A DNA stretch of 64,000 nt from Actinomycetes bacterium (GCA_029546925.1 JAKPQM010000085.1:50043-114042); one strand, 5' to 3'; shown: positions 46,741 to 55,075, counted from the stretch's first letter. The notes: generated from the sequence alone by a model not told the origin. A program made the numbers and translations.

Positions 46741-46776
46741 TGTAATACATTGTATTACAATCTTTGCTTTTGTCAA
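46741..46776 (-). promoter_or_regulatory. relBE promoter with palindromic operator
   Basis: On the minus strand a -35 box TTGACA (46771-46776), a 16-base spacer and a -10 box TACAAT (46749-46754) are seen. The palindrome TGTAATAC-ATT-GTATTACA (46741-46759) covers the -10 box, as expected for ribbon-helix-helix autorepression. Confidence 0.8.
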
Positions 46777-46811
46777 ATCGAATCTCCTTATCCCACAGCC
46801 TGAGCCCTTGC

Positions 46812-46896
46812 GTAGTCTTGTGGCTTCCTGCTTGCCGATGGTGACGATACCGTAGTTGTCTTTGGCAATCCCGTATATCTGGTCGAGATGCTTCAT
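46812..46896 (-). pseudogene. N-terminal relic of an AbiEi-type antitoxin/regulator
   Basis: About 28 codons (MKHLDQIYGIAKDNYGIVTI...) look like the conserved N-terminal helix-turn-helix of type IV toxin-antitoxin regulators (AbiEi). The rest is lost and the frame runs into the relB promoter. Too short to be sure. Confidence 0.4.
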
Positions 46897-47041
46897 GGAG
46901 GCAGCGCTGATTTCTCGGCTGCCTGAACTTTGTCTGTCAGATCGCCATTTCCCCAGATACGTCTCAATCCATTGGACGGTAGGGGAGGAGAGTTCGAGGA
47001 TCTGGTCGACATCCTCGACTCCTCGGCGGGCTCTCATGTGG

Positions 47042-47119
47042 CCCGTCCCGTCCGGGTATGCGGTTCCAGACAAAACGACACCCGATTTTGTCTGGAACCG
47101 CATACCCAGACGGGACGGG
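47042..47119. repeat. 34-bp palindrome, one mismatch, 10-base loop
   Basis: The left arm ends ATGCGGTTCCAGACAAAA and the right arm begins TTTTGTCTGGAACCGCAT; 33 of 34 positions pair. The stretch 46897-47349 around it holds no gene I recognise. Confidence 0.88.
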
Positions 47120-47349
47120 TGGGAGCTGCGGGCATCTCGCTATGGCTGCACATCTTGTGAGGGCTCTCTAGCGACCGCAGGTGCAGATGCGTCCGCTGCC
47201 GTCTTGCTGTCCAAGCGGGTTTCCGGCAGGGGTTACGCTGGGGATGCGCGCGAGACCCCCGGCTGGTCCGAGATTTCTGACACGCGACCGGGTGAATCGC
47301 ACGGATAGCGCCAGCATCCCTCCCGGCAGTCAGTCGCCGGCAGGTGAGC

Positions 47350-47685
47350 ATGACGCATATACTCGCCCGCGACTACAAGAAGTTCAGTTACGCCGTTGTC
47401 GAGAAGAGGGCGTGCGCACGCAAGTACGGGGACAGCCTGCAATGGCTTCACGACGCCGGGATCGTCAGCTTCTGCCACAACCTCGAGGCGATCGGCCTGC
47501 CGCTCGAGGGGAATGCGATGGAGGGCAACTTCAAGGCGTACATGCGCGACACGGAGCTCCTCGTCTCGACGCTGGAGGATGGCTCCCGAGCAGACATCAT
47601 GGGCGATAACCTCGGCATCTACAAGGGCGCCATCTACGAGAACATCGTGACGGACATCCTCGCCAAGCAGGGCAGGAAGCTCTAG
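47350..47685 (+). pseudogene. C-terminal fragment of a DUF4143 ATPase
   Basis: The frame encodes KKFSYAVVEKRACARKYGDS, WLHDAGIVSFCHNLEA and the end GIYKGAIYENIVTDILAKQG, the C-terminal part of the same family as the fragment at 42500-42936. There is no P-loop domain. It has a possible ATG, but at 111 codons it is a remnant rather than a complete gene. Confidence 0.65.
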
Positions 47686-47741
47686 ACCGCATCCAAAAAG
47701 TTGGTGTAACGGTTGTTTGCTAGCGTGATTGAGTAACCCCT

Positions 47742-47798
47742 CGCGGTGCCGGCAGTTAGCTGATTTGATACCCCGATCAGCTAACTGCCGGCACCGCG
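47742..47798. repeat. Perfect 23-bp palindrome with 11-base loop
   Basis: CGCGGTGCCGGCAGTTAGCT (continuing GAT) is repeated exactly inverted. It follows the DUF4143 fragment and directly precedes another palindrome. Confidence 0.88.
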
Positions 47799-47799
47799 A

Positions 47800-47843
47800 C
47801 CGAACGCATCTGCCGCATCTCTGCTTGCGGCAGATGCGTTCGG
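47800..47843. repeat. Perfect 17-bp palindrome with 10-base loop
   Basis: CCGAACGCATCTGCCGC pairs with GCGGCAGATGCGTTCGG. It lies one base after the 23-bp palindrome, so the two form a double hairpin. The rest of 47844-48061 shows nothing recognisable. Confidence 0.85.
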
Positions 47844-48061
47844 ATTTCCGCTTGAATTGCAAAGTCAGCGCACGCTTTGAGGTCCTAGATGCTTTCCAAA
47901 GCTCAGCGCAACGCTTCTTGCATCTTCTGCTCCTCCCCCAGGGAGTTCGCCGCTCTCCATGCGTGTTGCGATGAGTTTCAGAACATGCGGAATCTTGCTG
48001 TTGGCACCCAGTCTCAAGCTCAGTGCAACGGCCCTAAAAAAATCTGTGCAGCGCCTAGGCC

Positions 48062-48403
48062 TTAGAAGAGGGGCTCCTTTCCCAAGCGCCGTCTGTTCCT
48101 GTTGAGCGCTCGGTCTGTCAGGCCAAGTTCATCTGCCGGGAGTTCCTCGATGCCGAGGGCATCTAGGAGCGCCTCTGCCAACCCCTTGAAGGCTGCCTTG
48201 AGGATAAAGATGGGGGATAGCCCTGAGAGGCTCGGTCTGGGACTCGAGTTCACCCGGCTCATGGGATGGGCGCAGTCAGCCTCCCCGAGCCGATCGAAGC
48301 GTATGCCCTTTCCTTTCGGCAGGAGCTCTCGCACTTCCACGTGATTCTTCTCGCAAGCCCCTTTTCGGTTGGAAGCGCGCACATCGCAGCAATAGACTTT
48401 GAA
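48062..48403 (-). pseudogene. IS30-family transposase C-terminal fragment
   Basis: The minus strand reads the end of an IS30 integrase: FKVYCCDVRASNRKGACEKN, VEVRELLPKGKGIRFDRL and VNSSPRPSLSGLSP. The catalytic Glu segment (CEKNH) is present but the upstream core is gone. It may be the other half of the N-terminal fragment at 32665. Confidence 0.72.
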
Positions 48404-48775
48404 GCGACGCCTGCCGCTTGGCGGGCGCTCAAGCTTGGGGATGGGCTCGTGTTTAGATTCCTTCTGGTGGTCACTTCGGCGAGGCCCGCCAGAAGGAGGA
48501 AAGGAAAGATGGCCATGTTTCCGGACATCCAGCAGGATGTAAAAAATATACATTTTATATATATAAATATGCATTATAAAAATCTATGAGTAAAAACTCA
48601 CTACCGTCTTTATTATTAGATACAGTGTGTGAGCGTCTAGTTTGAATCAGTATAACAGCTTATTTATCTGCAAAAATACCGTTCAGAAAAAATATGTTGC
48701 ACGGTAATGAATCCTATGCATAATAAAATGTAGGAAATATGAACACATAATATAAATTATGCATTTGGAGGTCCT
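48404..48775 (+). other. AT-rich intergenic region before the PTS operon
   Basis: No gene is seen. From 48540 the sequence becomes very AT-rich. Inverted ATGCATAAT/ATTATGCAT copies at 48716-48724 and ~48756-48764 flank the likely transcription start and could be a regulator site. Confidence 0.5.
48697..48726 (+). promoter_or_regulatory. Candidate promoter of the PTS operon
   Basis: TTGCAC (48697-48702), an 18-base spacer and TAATAA (48721-48726) lie ~50 bases before the first gene. The -10 box overlaps one copy of the ATGCATAAT inverted repeat. Confidence 0.5.
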
Positions 48776-49396
48776 ATGGGAGATTTACTCATTCCTAAAG
48801 TAACCGTCATCCTCCGCGGATACGACACCAAGCAGGTATTAACAGTCATCGAGCACCTTGTTGGGACTAGGCTTTCATCTGTTGAGGTGACGAGCAACTC
48901 GCCCAACTTTCTTGAGAGCATCCGTATCGCCTCACGGGAGTTTGGCGAGGATGTTCTCATCGGCGCGGGAACTATTACCGATTTTGAGCTTGCCAAACGG
49001 TCAATCGACGCGGGCGCCTCGTATTTGCTCTCGCCGATAATGCTTTCAGAAAGAACCCTCGCCTATGCGAAAGAGAACGGTGCTATAACCGTTCCCGCTG
49101 CATTTACCCCGACGGAGATCATGCAGTCATTCAAGGCAGGGGCAGACATCGTAAAGGTGTTTCCCGCATGCACGCTTGGACCCAAATACATCACGGATGT
49201 CCAAGCACCTCTCGGACGGATGCCTTTGATGGTGGTCGGCGGCATCAATGCGGATAACGTTCAGGACTACTTCGATGCCGGTGCTACTTACGCGGGCATA
49301 GGATCGGGCATTTTTAATCCTTCCGACATAGTTCAGCGCAATGTGGCCAATATCCGAAATTCGATCAAACGCCTCGAAAACAGTATTGCGTGGTAG
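48776..49396 (+). CDS. KDPG/KHG-type aldolase
   Basis: 206 aa class I aldolase of the Eda family. The Schiff-base Lys is in ADIVKVFPA and the catalytic Glu in SVEVTSNSP; GAGTI and VVGGINADN are also conserved. In KDPG aldolases the Glu motif is EVTLR, here EVTSN, so the phosphate- or substrate-binding pattern differs and the true substrate may be another 2-keto-3-deoxy acid. GGAGG precedes the ATG. First gene of the operon with an ascorbate-family PTS. Confidence 0.88.
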   Translation: MGDLLIPKVTVILRGYDTKQVLTVIEHLVGTRLSSVEVTSNSPNFLESIRIASREFGEDVLIGAGTITDFELAKRSIDAGASYLLSPIMLSERTLAYAKENGAITVPAAFTPTEIMQSFKAGADIVKVFPACTLGPKYITDVQAPLGRMPLMVVGGINADNVQDYFDAGATYAGIGSGIFNPSDIVQRNVANIRNSIKRLENSIAW

Positions 49397-49415
49397 ACAG
49401 CGAAGGGAGGAAGGC

Positions 49416-50153
49416 ATGCTGGCGGAGCATTTCACAAAGGATCTCGTTGCCCTTGATGTAGGGGCGCGCACCCCCGAAGAGGCCATCCGAAAAGCAGGCG
49501 AACTGCTGGTGCGAGCGGAAAAGGCAAGTCCAAAGTATGTGGATGCCATGGTAGACGCCTACGTCCGGCTTGGCCCATATATGGTTATCGCTCCGCATAT
49601 TGCAATGTCCCATTCGCGGCCAAGCGACGACGTTTTCGAGCCGTGTATCGCTTATGTGCGCTTGGCTGAGCCCGTCGCTTTCGGCCACCCCGAAAACGAT
49701 CCTGTAATCCATTTATTTGCGCTTGGCAGCTGTGAAGGCTCGAGCCATATAGAGCTTCTCCGTGATCTTGCGGAGTTTCTCGCCGACGAGACGCATATCC
49801 AATGTCTTGGGACCCTCAAGACAAGTCGTGTATTCCTTAACCTTCTCAGAGGAGGGAGGCGAGATGAGATGAAGGAGCTGAGAGTACTGTCTGTATGCGG
49901 TATGGGATTTGGAACAAGTCTCATGACATTAATGAACGTTCAAGAGCTGGGCGAGAAATACGATTGCAAAGTTATCGGCGAGGCCTGCGACCTTGGTTCG
50001 TGGCAGGGAAAAGACGCCGATCTCATTGTGGCATCTTCGGAGATTGCCTCACAGATCGTCAATACCGATATCCCGGTCATTTCCATTGCCAACATCCTGG
50101 ACAAAGAAGAACTCGAAGAAAAGATCTACCCGTACCTTACAGGCGAGTTGTAG
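49416..50153 (+). CDS. PTS EIIA-EIIB fusion, ascorbate/mannitol type
   Basis: 245 aa. Residues 1-~148 are an EIIA domain of the fructose/mannitol type with the phospho-His in MVIAPHIAMSHSRPS. Residues ~155-245 are an EIIB domain of the SgaB type with the phospho-Cys in VLSVCGMGFGTSL. The two are joined by a short Arg-rich linker. An ATG at 49869, just inside the linker, has GGAGGGAGG upstream and could start free EIIB. GGGAGGAAGG precedes the main ATG at 49416. It passes phosphate from HPr to the sugar carried by the EIIC encoded next. Confidence 0.9.
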   Translation: MLAEHFTKDLVALDVGARTPEEAIRKAGELLVRAEKASPKYVDAMVDAYVRLGPYMVIAPHIAMSHSRPSDDVFEPCIAYVRLAEPVAFGHPENDPVIHLFALGSCEGSSHIELLRDLAEFLADETHIQCLGTLKTSRVFLNLLRGGRRDEMKELRVLSVCGMGFGTSLMTLMNVQELGEKYDCKVIGEACDLGSWQGKDADLIVASSEIASQIVNTDIPVISIANILDKEELEEKIYPYLTGEL

Positions 50154-50219
50154 ATGAGCGGATCTGCAAGAAGAGAAGTTGGGTGCATTCCATCGTAAAG
50201 AAAGGAACGGTATCAGGCC

Positions 50220-51482
50220 ATGTTAGATATTCTTGTTAGCCTACTCGATAACGCCTACATAGTCCTGGCATTTGTAGCGGCGCTCGGCCTGATTCTTCTC
50301 AAGAAGAGTCCATCCGAGGTGCTTCAAGGCACAATCAAGACCGTGCTCGGCTTTTTGATTCTTAATGCCGGTGCGGGTGTTATCATGGGCGCCCTCACCC
50401 CGTTTGCCAATGTGTTCACCGAAGCTTTCCATTTGTCCGGCTTTATCGCAGAAGATAACTCGCTCGTTGCCGCCGTGCAATCGATGCTTGGCTTTGAGAC
50501 CTCGATGATTATGGTGCTCTCGTTTGTCATCAACGTCGTTCTTGCGCGTTTGACTCCCTGGAAGTACATCTTCCTCACCGGTCATATGATGCTCTCCTTT
50601 GCAGGCACGATGGCAATCGTCCTCCACCAGATGGGCATCACTGGCTGGACCGCCATCATCATAGGCTCGGCTGTACAGGGCGTATGCTGCATTCTCTTCC
50701 CGGCGCTTGCCCAGCCCTTTATGCGTAAACTTACCGGCAACGACGATGTGGCCTTCGGCTTCTGGGGTTCCTCCGCATGCTGGGCATGCGGTTGGGTCGG
50801 CGGCCTCCTTGGTGACAAAGAGAAATCCGCCGAAGACATCAAGGTGCCCGCGAGCATCGGCTTTTTGAAGGATATGTCGATCCTGATGTCCATCGTCATG
50901 GGAGTGGTGTACCTTATCACCTTCCTTTACGCAGGACCCGACGTAGTCGCCCAGTATTCTGGTGGCTCGAACATGGTTGTTTACGGTCTTACCCAAGCGC
51001 TTACTTTTACCGCCGGCATCCTGATTCTTCTTCAGGGCGTCCGCATGTTCCTCGCAGAGCTCGTTCCCGCATTCAAGGGCATTTCTACCAAGCTTGTTCC
51101 CGGTGCAATCCCCGCGCTCGATGTTCCTATCATTTACGCATACGGCCCCGTTTCCACGACCCTTGGGTTCCTGTTTGCCGTTGCGGGCGGCTTGCTCGCC
51201 ACCGCGATCTCCACGCAGATGGGTGCGGTTATCCTGCCGTCTGTCATCGGCCTATTCTTCATGGGTGGCGCAGCCGGCGTCTTCGGCAACAAGATGGGCG
51301 GGCTGCGGGGCTGCATAATTGCCGGATTCTTGCTGGGTTTTGTGTTTTCGATTATGCCGGTTGTCTTTTACAACATGGTCGACCTTACTGTTTATGGAAT
51401 CGAGGGCCTTTGGTTCGCGTCTACCGATGCAATTATCGTTCTCGTCATCATGCGCATAATAGGCATGATCTTCGGTGTGTAG
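50220..51482 (+). CDS. ulaA: PTS EIIC, ascorbate family (UlaA/SgaT)
   Basis: 420 aa membrane permease with about 11 hydrophobic segments and the family features GFLILNAGAGVIMGAL near the N-terminus, FGFWGSSACWACGWVGGLLG in the middle and LPSVIGLFFMGGAAGVFGNK near the end. UlaA proteins carry ascorbate or related sugar acids and lactones while phosphorylating them. The downstream lactonase-like and dehydrogenase genes fit a sugar-acid or lactone substrate, but none of the other ula genes is present, so ascorbate itself is not proven. Confidence 0.9.
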   Translation: MLDILVSLLDNAYIVLAFVAALGLILLKKSPSEVLQGTIKTVLGFLILNAGAGVIMGALTPFANVFTEAFHLSGFIAEDNSLVAAVQSMLGFETSMIMVLSFVINVVLARLTPWKYIFLTGHMMLSFAGTMAIVLHQMGITGWTAIIIGSAVQGVCCILFPALAQPFMRKLTGNDDVAFGFWGSSACWACGWVGGLLGDKEKSAEDIKVPASIGFLKDMSILMSIVMGVVYLITFLYAGPDVVAQYSGGSNMVVYGLTQALTFTAGILILLQGVRMFLAELVPAFKGISTKLVPGAIPALDVPIIYAYGPVSTTLGFLFAVAGGLLATAISTQMGAVILPSVIGLFFMGGAAGVFGNKMGGLRGCIIAGFLLGFVFSIMPVVFYNMVDLTVYGIEGLWFASTDAIIVLVIMRIIGMIFGV

Positions 51483-51551
51483 CAGCGCCAAACAGTTGCC
51501 CTATGCCTAGGCCTGTTGGCGTGGGCATGCCATCGCATAAGGAGTGATCTC

Positions 51552-52469
51552 ATGAAAAAGATGAGGGCGGTTACAGGAGATGTAGACGCTGACAAAATCG
51601 GGTTTACCTATACACACGAGCATCTCTATTGCATTCCCCCCGCCCAGCAGAAAGATCGAGATTTCGAGCTTTCGGACTACGACTGCTCTGTATATGAGTT
51701 GGGCGAATTTGCCGCAGTCGGGGGCAGGACGCTTGTCGAGGGATCGTGCATCGATTATGGGCGCAACCCTGAGATGTATAGGCGCATGTCGCTCCAGACA
51801 GGAGTAAATGTGGTATGTACCACTGGCTTCAATAAATATTGGTACTACCAAGAGTGGATAAAGGAAGCCACGATAGAAGACCTCGCTGCATATCTTATCC
51901 GCGATATCACGGTCGGCTGCTACGGAACCGATATCAAGGCAGGGCAGATAAAGGCGGGCGGATCGTATAACGTATTGCATCCCGATGAGGTTAAGACGGC
52001 ACGCGCGTGCGCACTTGCCCACTTGGAAACAGGAGCCCCCCTGTGGTGCCATACCGAGTTCGGAACTATGGGTGTCGAACTTCTGGAGGTTTTTGAGAGC
52101 TACGGGATAGATACATCGAAGATTGTGATAGGTCACTCCGATCGAAATTGCGACCCGTATTATCACCTGCAGCTCGCCGACAAAGGCGCCTACGTTGGCT
52201 TTGACGGTTGCGGAAAAATCAAGTACTACACCGACGAGCAGCGCATCCGCGCCCTTGTCAGCCTGAAAGAGCATGGATTTACCAATCAGATAATGATTTC
52301 CGGCGATATGGGCCGAGCGAGTTATCTGAAGGGGTATGGGGGAGGTCCCGGCTTTAGATATATCAAAGAGAAGTTCATCCCCCGCATGATGGATGAGGGT
52401 GGATTCACGCAGGATGAAATCAACCAGATCTTTATCGTGAATCCACGTGACTGGCTCGCTCAGTTCTAA
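51552..52469 (+). CDS. Phosphotriesterase-family lactonase
   Basis: 305 aa metal-dependent amidohydrolase fold. Metal ligands appear in order: YTHEHLYC (HxH), the bridging Lys region IKAGQIKAGG, CHTEFG, VIGHSDRN, and Asp in ISGDMGRAS. Several PTE-family proteins in PTS operons hydrolyse phosphorylated sugar lactones (D-xylono- and L-arabino-1,4-lactone 5-phosphate have been reported), which matches the EIIC before it. AAGGAG precedes the ATG at 51552. Best guess: opens the lactone ring of the imported sugar phosphate. Confidence 0.87.
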   Translation: MKKMRAVTGDVDADKIGFTYTHEHLYCIPPAQQKDRDFELSDYDCSVYELGEFAAVGGRTLVEGSCIDYGRNPEMYRRMSLQTGVNVVCTTGFNKYWYYQEWIKEATIEDLAAYLIRDITVGCYGTDIKAGQIKAGGSYNVLHPDEVKTARACALAHLETGAPLWCHTEFGTMGVELLEVFESYGIDTSKIVIGHSDRNCDPYYHLQLADKGAYVGFDGCGKIKYYTDEQRIRALVSLKEHGFTNQIMISGDMGRASYLKGYGGGPGFRYIKEKFIPRMMDEGGFTQDEINQIFIVNPRDWLAQF

Positions 52470-52483
52470 CATTTGGAGGCAAC

Positions 52484-53197
52484 ATGCTGGCACGCGAAAT
52501 GACGCGATTCGAGGTGCAGGAACGTATTGAAGCGGGAGATTGGGCGATTCTTCCGGTCGGTGCCTGTGAACAGCACGGCCCCCATCTGCCGCTCGGTACC
52601 GACGTGTATTTAGCCGAGTACCAGGCGGAGGAGATCGCCGACCGCGTGCCAGCTGTTGTTTTCCCCTCAGTCAACTTTGGGTATTCGTGGGTGTGGAAGG
52701 GTTTGCCCGGCACCCTTACCCTCTCACAGCAGACGTTCAACCTTCTCATATACGAGCTCCTTGAATCTCTTATCGAGCAGGGTTTCGACAAGATCATGAT
52801 CACCAATGGACATGATTCAAATGTGAAGGCTCTTCGGTACGTGCAGCGCGATATCGTCGATGCCCATCCCGATGTGGAGCTGCTGATCATTTTCTATCCC
52901 AATATGAAGGATGTCTATCAGCGCTATATGGAGTCACCGATGTGGCACGGCATGTTTCATGCTGAGGAGTTTGAGACATCGCTTATGCTTGCCTATCGGG
53001 ATGATTTGGTGCATATGGATCGAGCGGTATGCGAGTATCCCTCGAAGCCCGCCCTTTATGGACTCGACGCCTCTTCGCTGGCAACCATCTCTGCTAGCGG
53101 TGTATATGGCGATGCCACATACGCATCTCGTGAGAAGGGCAAGGCGATGGCTGCAGAGTTTGCCGACTACGTTGCAGAGATTGCCCGTAGCTTGTAG
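52484..53197 (+). CDS. Creatininase-family amidohydrolase
   Basis: 237 aa. The metal site is seen in ILPVGACEQHGPHLPLGTDV (Glu, His, Asp), the GHDSN motif and HAEEFETSL. Members cleave cyclic or linear amides such as creatinine, guanidinylated compounds and formamides. TTGGAGG precedes the ATG, 14 bases after the previous stop. Its presence in a sugar-acid operon suggests that the substrate or an intermediate carries an amide or lactam, which is unusual for an ascorbate-type PTS set. Confidence 0.88.
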   Translation: MLAREMTRFEVQERIEAGDWAILPVGACEQHGPHLPLGTDVYLAEYQAEEIADRVPAVVFPSVNFGYSWVWKGLPGTLTLSQQTFNLLIYELLESLIEQGFDKIMITNGHDSNVKALRYVQRDIVDAHPDVELLIIFYPNMKDVYQRYMESPMWHGMFHAEEFETSLMLAYRDDLVHMDRAVCEYPSKPALYGLDASSLATISASGVYGDATYASREKGKAMAAEFADYVAEIARSL

Positions 53198-53294
53198 CGC
53201 AATCGAAAGCACGACAACGCAGCAGGCTTTCGGTAGGATCTGGCGCCGCTGGTCGCAGGTACGCTATTCTCAGTCTGTCATAATGAGGAGGGGT

Positions 53295-53381
53295 ATGGGC
53301 GACGAGGGGGAGCGGGATCGCTCCGTTAGATTGGTGTTGACTGGTAGATGGCCGATTGGCTTGTTGTTTCGACAGCGGTGA
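53295..53381 (+). CDS. Possible 28-codon leader reading frame
   Basis: It starts with ATG after a strong GAGGAGGGG site and ends inside the next gene. The dehydrogenase that begins at 53348 has no clear ribosome site of its own, so translation of this short frame may carry ribosomes to it. The peptide itself is unremarkable. Confidence 0.3.
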   Translation: MGDEGERDRSVRLVLTGRWPIGLLFRQR

Positions 53382-54337
53382 CCTTTGGTAAATATGCGCA
53401 AGAACCTGTGGAGCGTTTACGCGCTGCAGGGTGTGAGGTTCGCCTCAATCCATACGGGCGTCCGCTTACCGCAAGCGAAATGATTGAGTTCGCCGGCAAA
53501 GCCGACGCTCTTATCCTTGGCAATGACAACCTTTCTTCAGGTGTTATCAAGCGCCTGAAGAACATGAAGATAATTGCGCGCTACGGTACCGGATTCGATG
53601 GGGTTGATCTTAAGGAAGCAGAGAAGCATGGGATTACGATTACGTTTACCCCTGCCACCAATCGAGAGGAAACCGCAGACTTTACCTGGGGCCTCATCCT
53701 CGACCTCGCGCGCCATATCACGCGCATGGTCAACGCTACCAAAGCAGGGGAGTGGAAAAAAGACCCCGGAATCAGTTTGTATGGTAAGACGATAGGTATT
53801 ATTGGCGTAGGGCAGGTGGGAACGGCAGTCGCTCGCCGTGCCATGGGTTTTGGCATGGACATTCTTGGCTACGACATTCTTGAGCGCACTGAACCCACAG
53901 TGTATGGGTTGATCTACACCACCTTGAACGAGCTGCTGAGGCGCTCGGATATTGTGACCCTGCATGTTCCCTTAACCAACATTACGCGCCACATGATTAA
54001 CGCACGTGAGTTCCGCATCATGAAGGGCTCCGCGCTGCTCGTAAATACGGCGCGCAGCTGCGTCGTGAACGAAAAAGCGCTTGGGGAAGCATTGGGGAAA
54101 GGCCAGATTGCAGGATACGCCGTAGACGTATTTGACGAAGAGCCGCCCGCATATAATCCACTCTTCGATTTGGACAACTACATTATCACGCCCCACGTCG
54201 CAGGGCATACGCTGCAATCGAGTTTGCGTATGGGTGATGTCACCGTTGATAATATTCTCGCAGTTAAAGATGGTATCACCCCTCCTGATATTGTGACGCC
54301 CTATCATCTGGTCGAGCATATTCTAGGGCGTGCATAG
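53348..54337 (+). CDS. D-2-hydroxyacid dehydrogenase (SerA-like)
   Basis: 329 aa. The NAD motif GIIGVGQVGTAVARRA lies in the middle. The catalytic Arg is in LLVNTARSCVVNEKAL, Glu in DVFDEEPPAYNP and His in ITPHVAGHT. It interconverts a 2-keto acid and a D-2-hydroxy acid with NAD(H). It is the last gene of the catabolic group, 150 bases after the creatininase gene, and probably handles the sugar acid before the aldolase step. Start choice is supported by the first beta strand but not by a clear ribosome site. Confidence 0.88.
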   Translation: MADWLVVSTAVTFGKYAQEPVERLRAAGCEVRLNPYGRPLTASEMIEFAGKADALILGNDNLSSGVIKRLKNMKIIARYGTGFDGVDLKEAEKHGITITFTPATNREETADFTWGLILDLARHITRMVNATKAGEWKKDPGISLYGKTIGIIGVGQVGTAVARRAMGFGMDILGYDILERTEPTVYGLIYTTLNELLRRSDIVTLHVPLTNITRHMINAREFRIMKGSALLVNTARSCVVNEKALGEALGKGQIAGYAVDVFDEEPPAYNPLFDLDNYIITPHVAGHTLQSSLRMGDVTVDNILAVKDGITPPDIVTPYHLVEHILGRA

Positions 54338-54441
54338 GGGTATTCGCACCGCTTGCACTCATAAGGAAAGGGTGTCATAGGGATTTGATCGTTTTTTGAT
54401 CTGCTTGCAGTTCGGAACCAGCGCTACGATCTTGCCCTTAT

Positions 54442-54858
54442 TCACCCCGGCTCTCCCGACTTCTTGAGCTGGACGGGAATCTGCAGTTTGAGTGTCCAAA
54501 TTCTGCCTTCAGGTCCGCAGAACTCGTCAACCACCTCGCAGATATAGTCACCGGCGATCTTGTAGCCCCGCGTATCGATCTCTGTTCGCATGGCTTCGAT
54601 ATACTCGAGTTCGCGCTCGCTCTTATCGCATACCATGCACAGGTAGATACCCGATTCAAGAAAGCTCGATCCCTCAAGCTCGCCATCGTCGGAAAGGGAG
54701 ATGAACAGCACCGACTCAACATAGCTGCCGCTGCAAAGATCGGCCTTCTGCATGATGCCGCCTACATCGCAGAAGTATTCCATCGGTATCCCGCGCGAGA
54801 TGAGGTATTCCTTGAAGTCGCGACAAGGAAAACGCCCGAAAGGGGCGGGTCGGGTCAT
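54442..54858 (-). CDS. Effector-binding-like domain, probably end of a MerR-type regulator
   Basis: 138 aa. The pattern of strands (GSYVESVLFISLSDDGELEG; SGIYLCMVCDKSERE; GYKIAGDYICEVVDEF; WTLKLQIPV) resembles a GyrI/BmrR drug-binding domain. No helix-turn-helix is encoded, so it is either a free-standing domain or a regulator that lost its DNA-binding part. The start lies in a short GC-rich hairpin. It points toward the PTS operon from the other strand. Assignment is by fold pattern only. Confidence 0.5.
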   Translation of the reverse strand: MTRPAPFGRFPCRDFKEYLISRGIPMEYFCDVGGIMQKADLCSGSYVESVLFISLSDDGELEGSSFLESGIYLCMVCDKSERELEYIEAMRTEIDTRGYKIAGDYICEVVDEFCGPEGRIWTLKLQIPVQLKKSGEPG

Positions 54859-54942
54859 AAAGGATTCTTCTGGGCCCGGCTATTCAACTGCGGGACAATA
54901 GGGCCGCTGCGGGAGCGATTGCGGCCACATGGGGAAAAGCCA

Positions 54943-54971
54943 TTGACGGGTTTTCGGGGGTGCTCTACACT
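54943..54971 (+). promoter_or_regulatory. Promoter of the pilus operon
   Basis: TTGACG (54943-54948), a 17-base spacer and TACACT (54966-54971) lie immediately before the riboswitch, so transcription would start ~10-20 bases before the aptamer. Box match and spacing are good. Confidence 0.75.
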
Positions 54972-54984
54972 CTCTAGGCGAAAG

Positions 54985-55075
54985 TGGAATACCGTTATCA
55001 GGCAAACCCGTCGAAAGACGGCGACGCAAAGCTATAGGGCCTTAGCTGGCAGCCAGTTGCAACGTTATGTGAGGA
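54985..55075 (+). ncRNA. Cyclic-di-GMP-I (GEMM) riboswitch
   Basis: The aptamer core is clear: GGCAAAC at 55001, a stem CCGTC/GACGG closed by a GAAA tetraloop (55008-55021), the invariant GACGCAAAGC (55023-55032), GGGCCT, and the second arm ending GGCAGCCAGTTGC (55048-55060). GGCAGCCA (55048-55055) can also pair perfectly with TGGCTGCC at 55085-55092, a candidate expression switch. It lies between the promoter and the adhesin gene, so the pilus operon is expected to respond to c-di-GMP; whether on or off cannot be read directly. Confidence 0.88.

Noticed and set aside
46747..47103. Minus-strand frame ahead of relB read as a 135-aa gene
   Set aside because: It runs through the relBE promoter and a palindrome; only ~28 codons resemble a known N-terminus, so it was kept as a relic.
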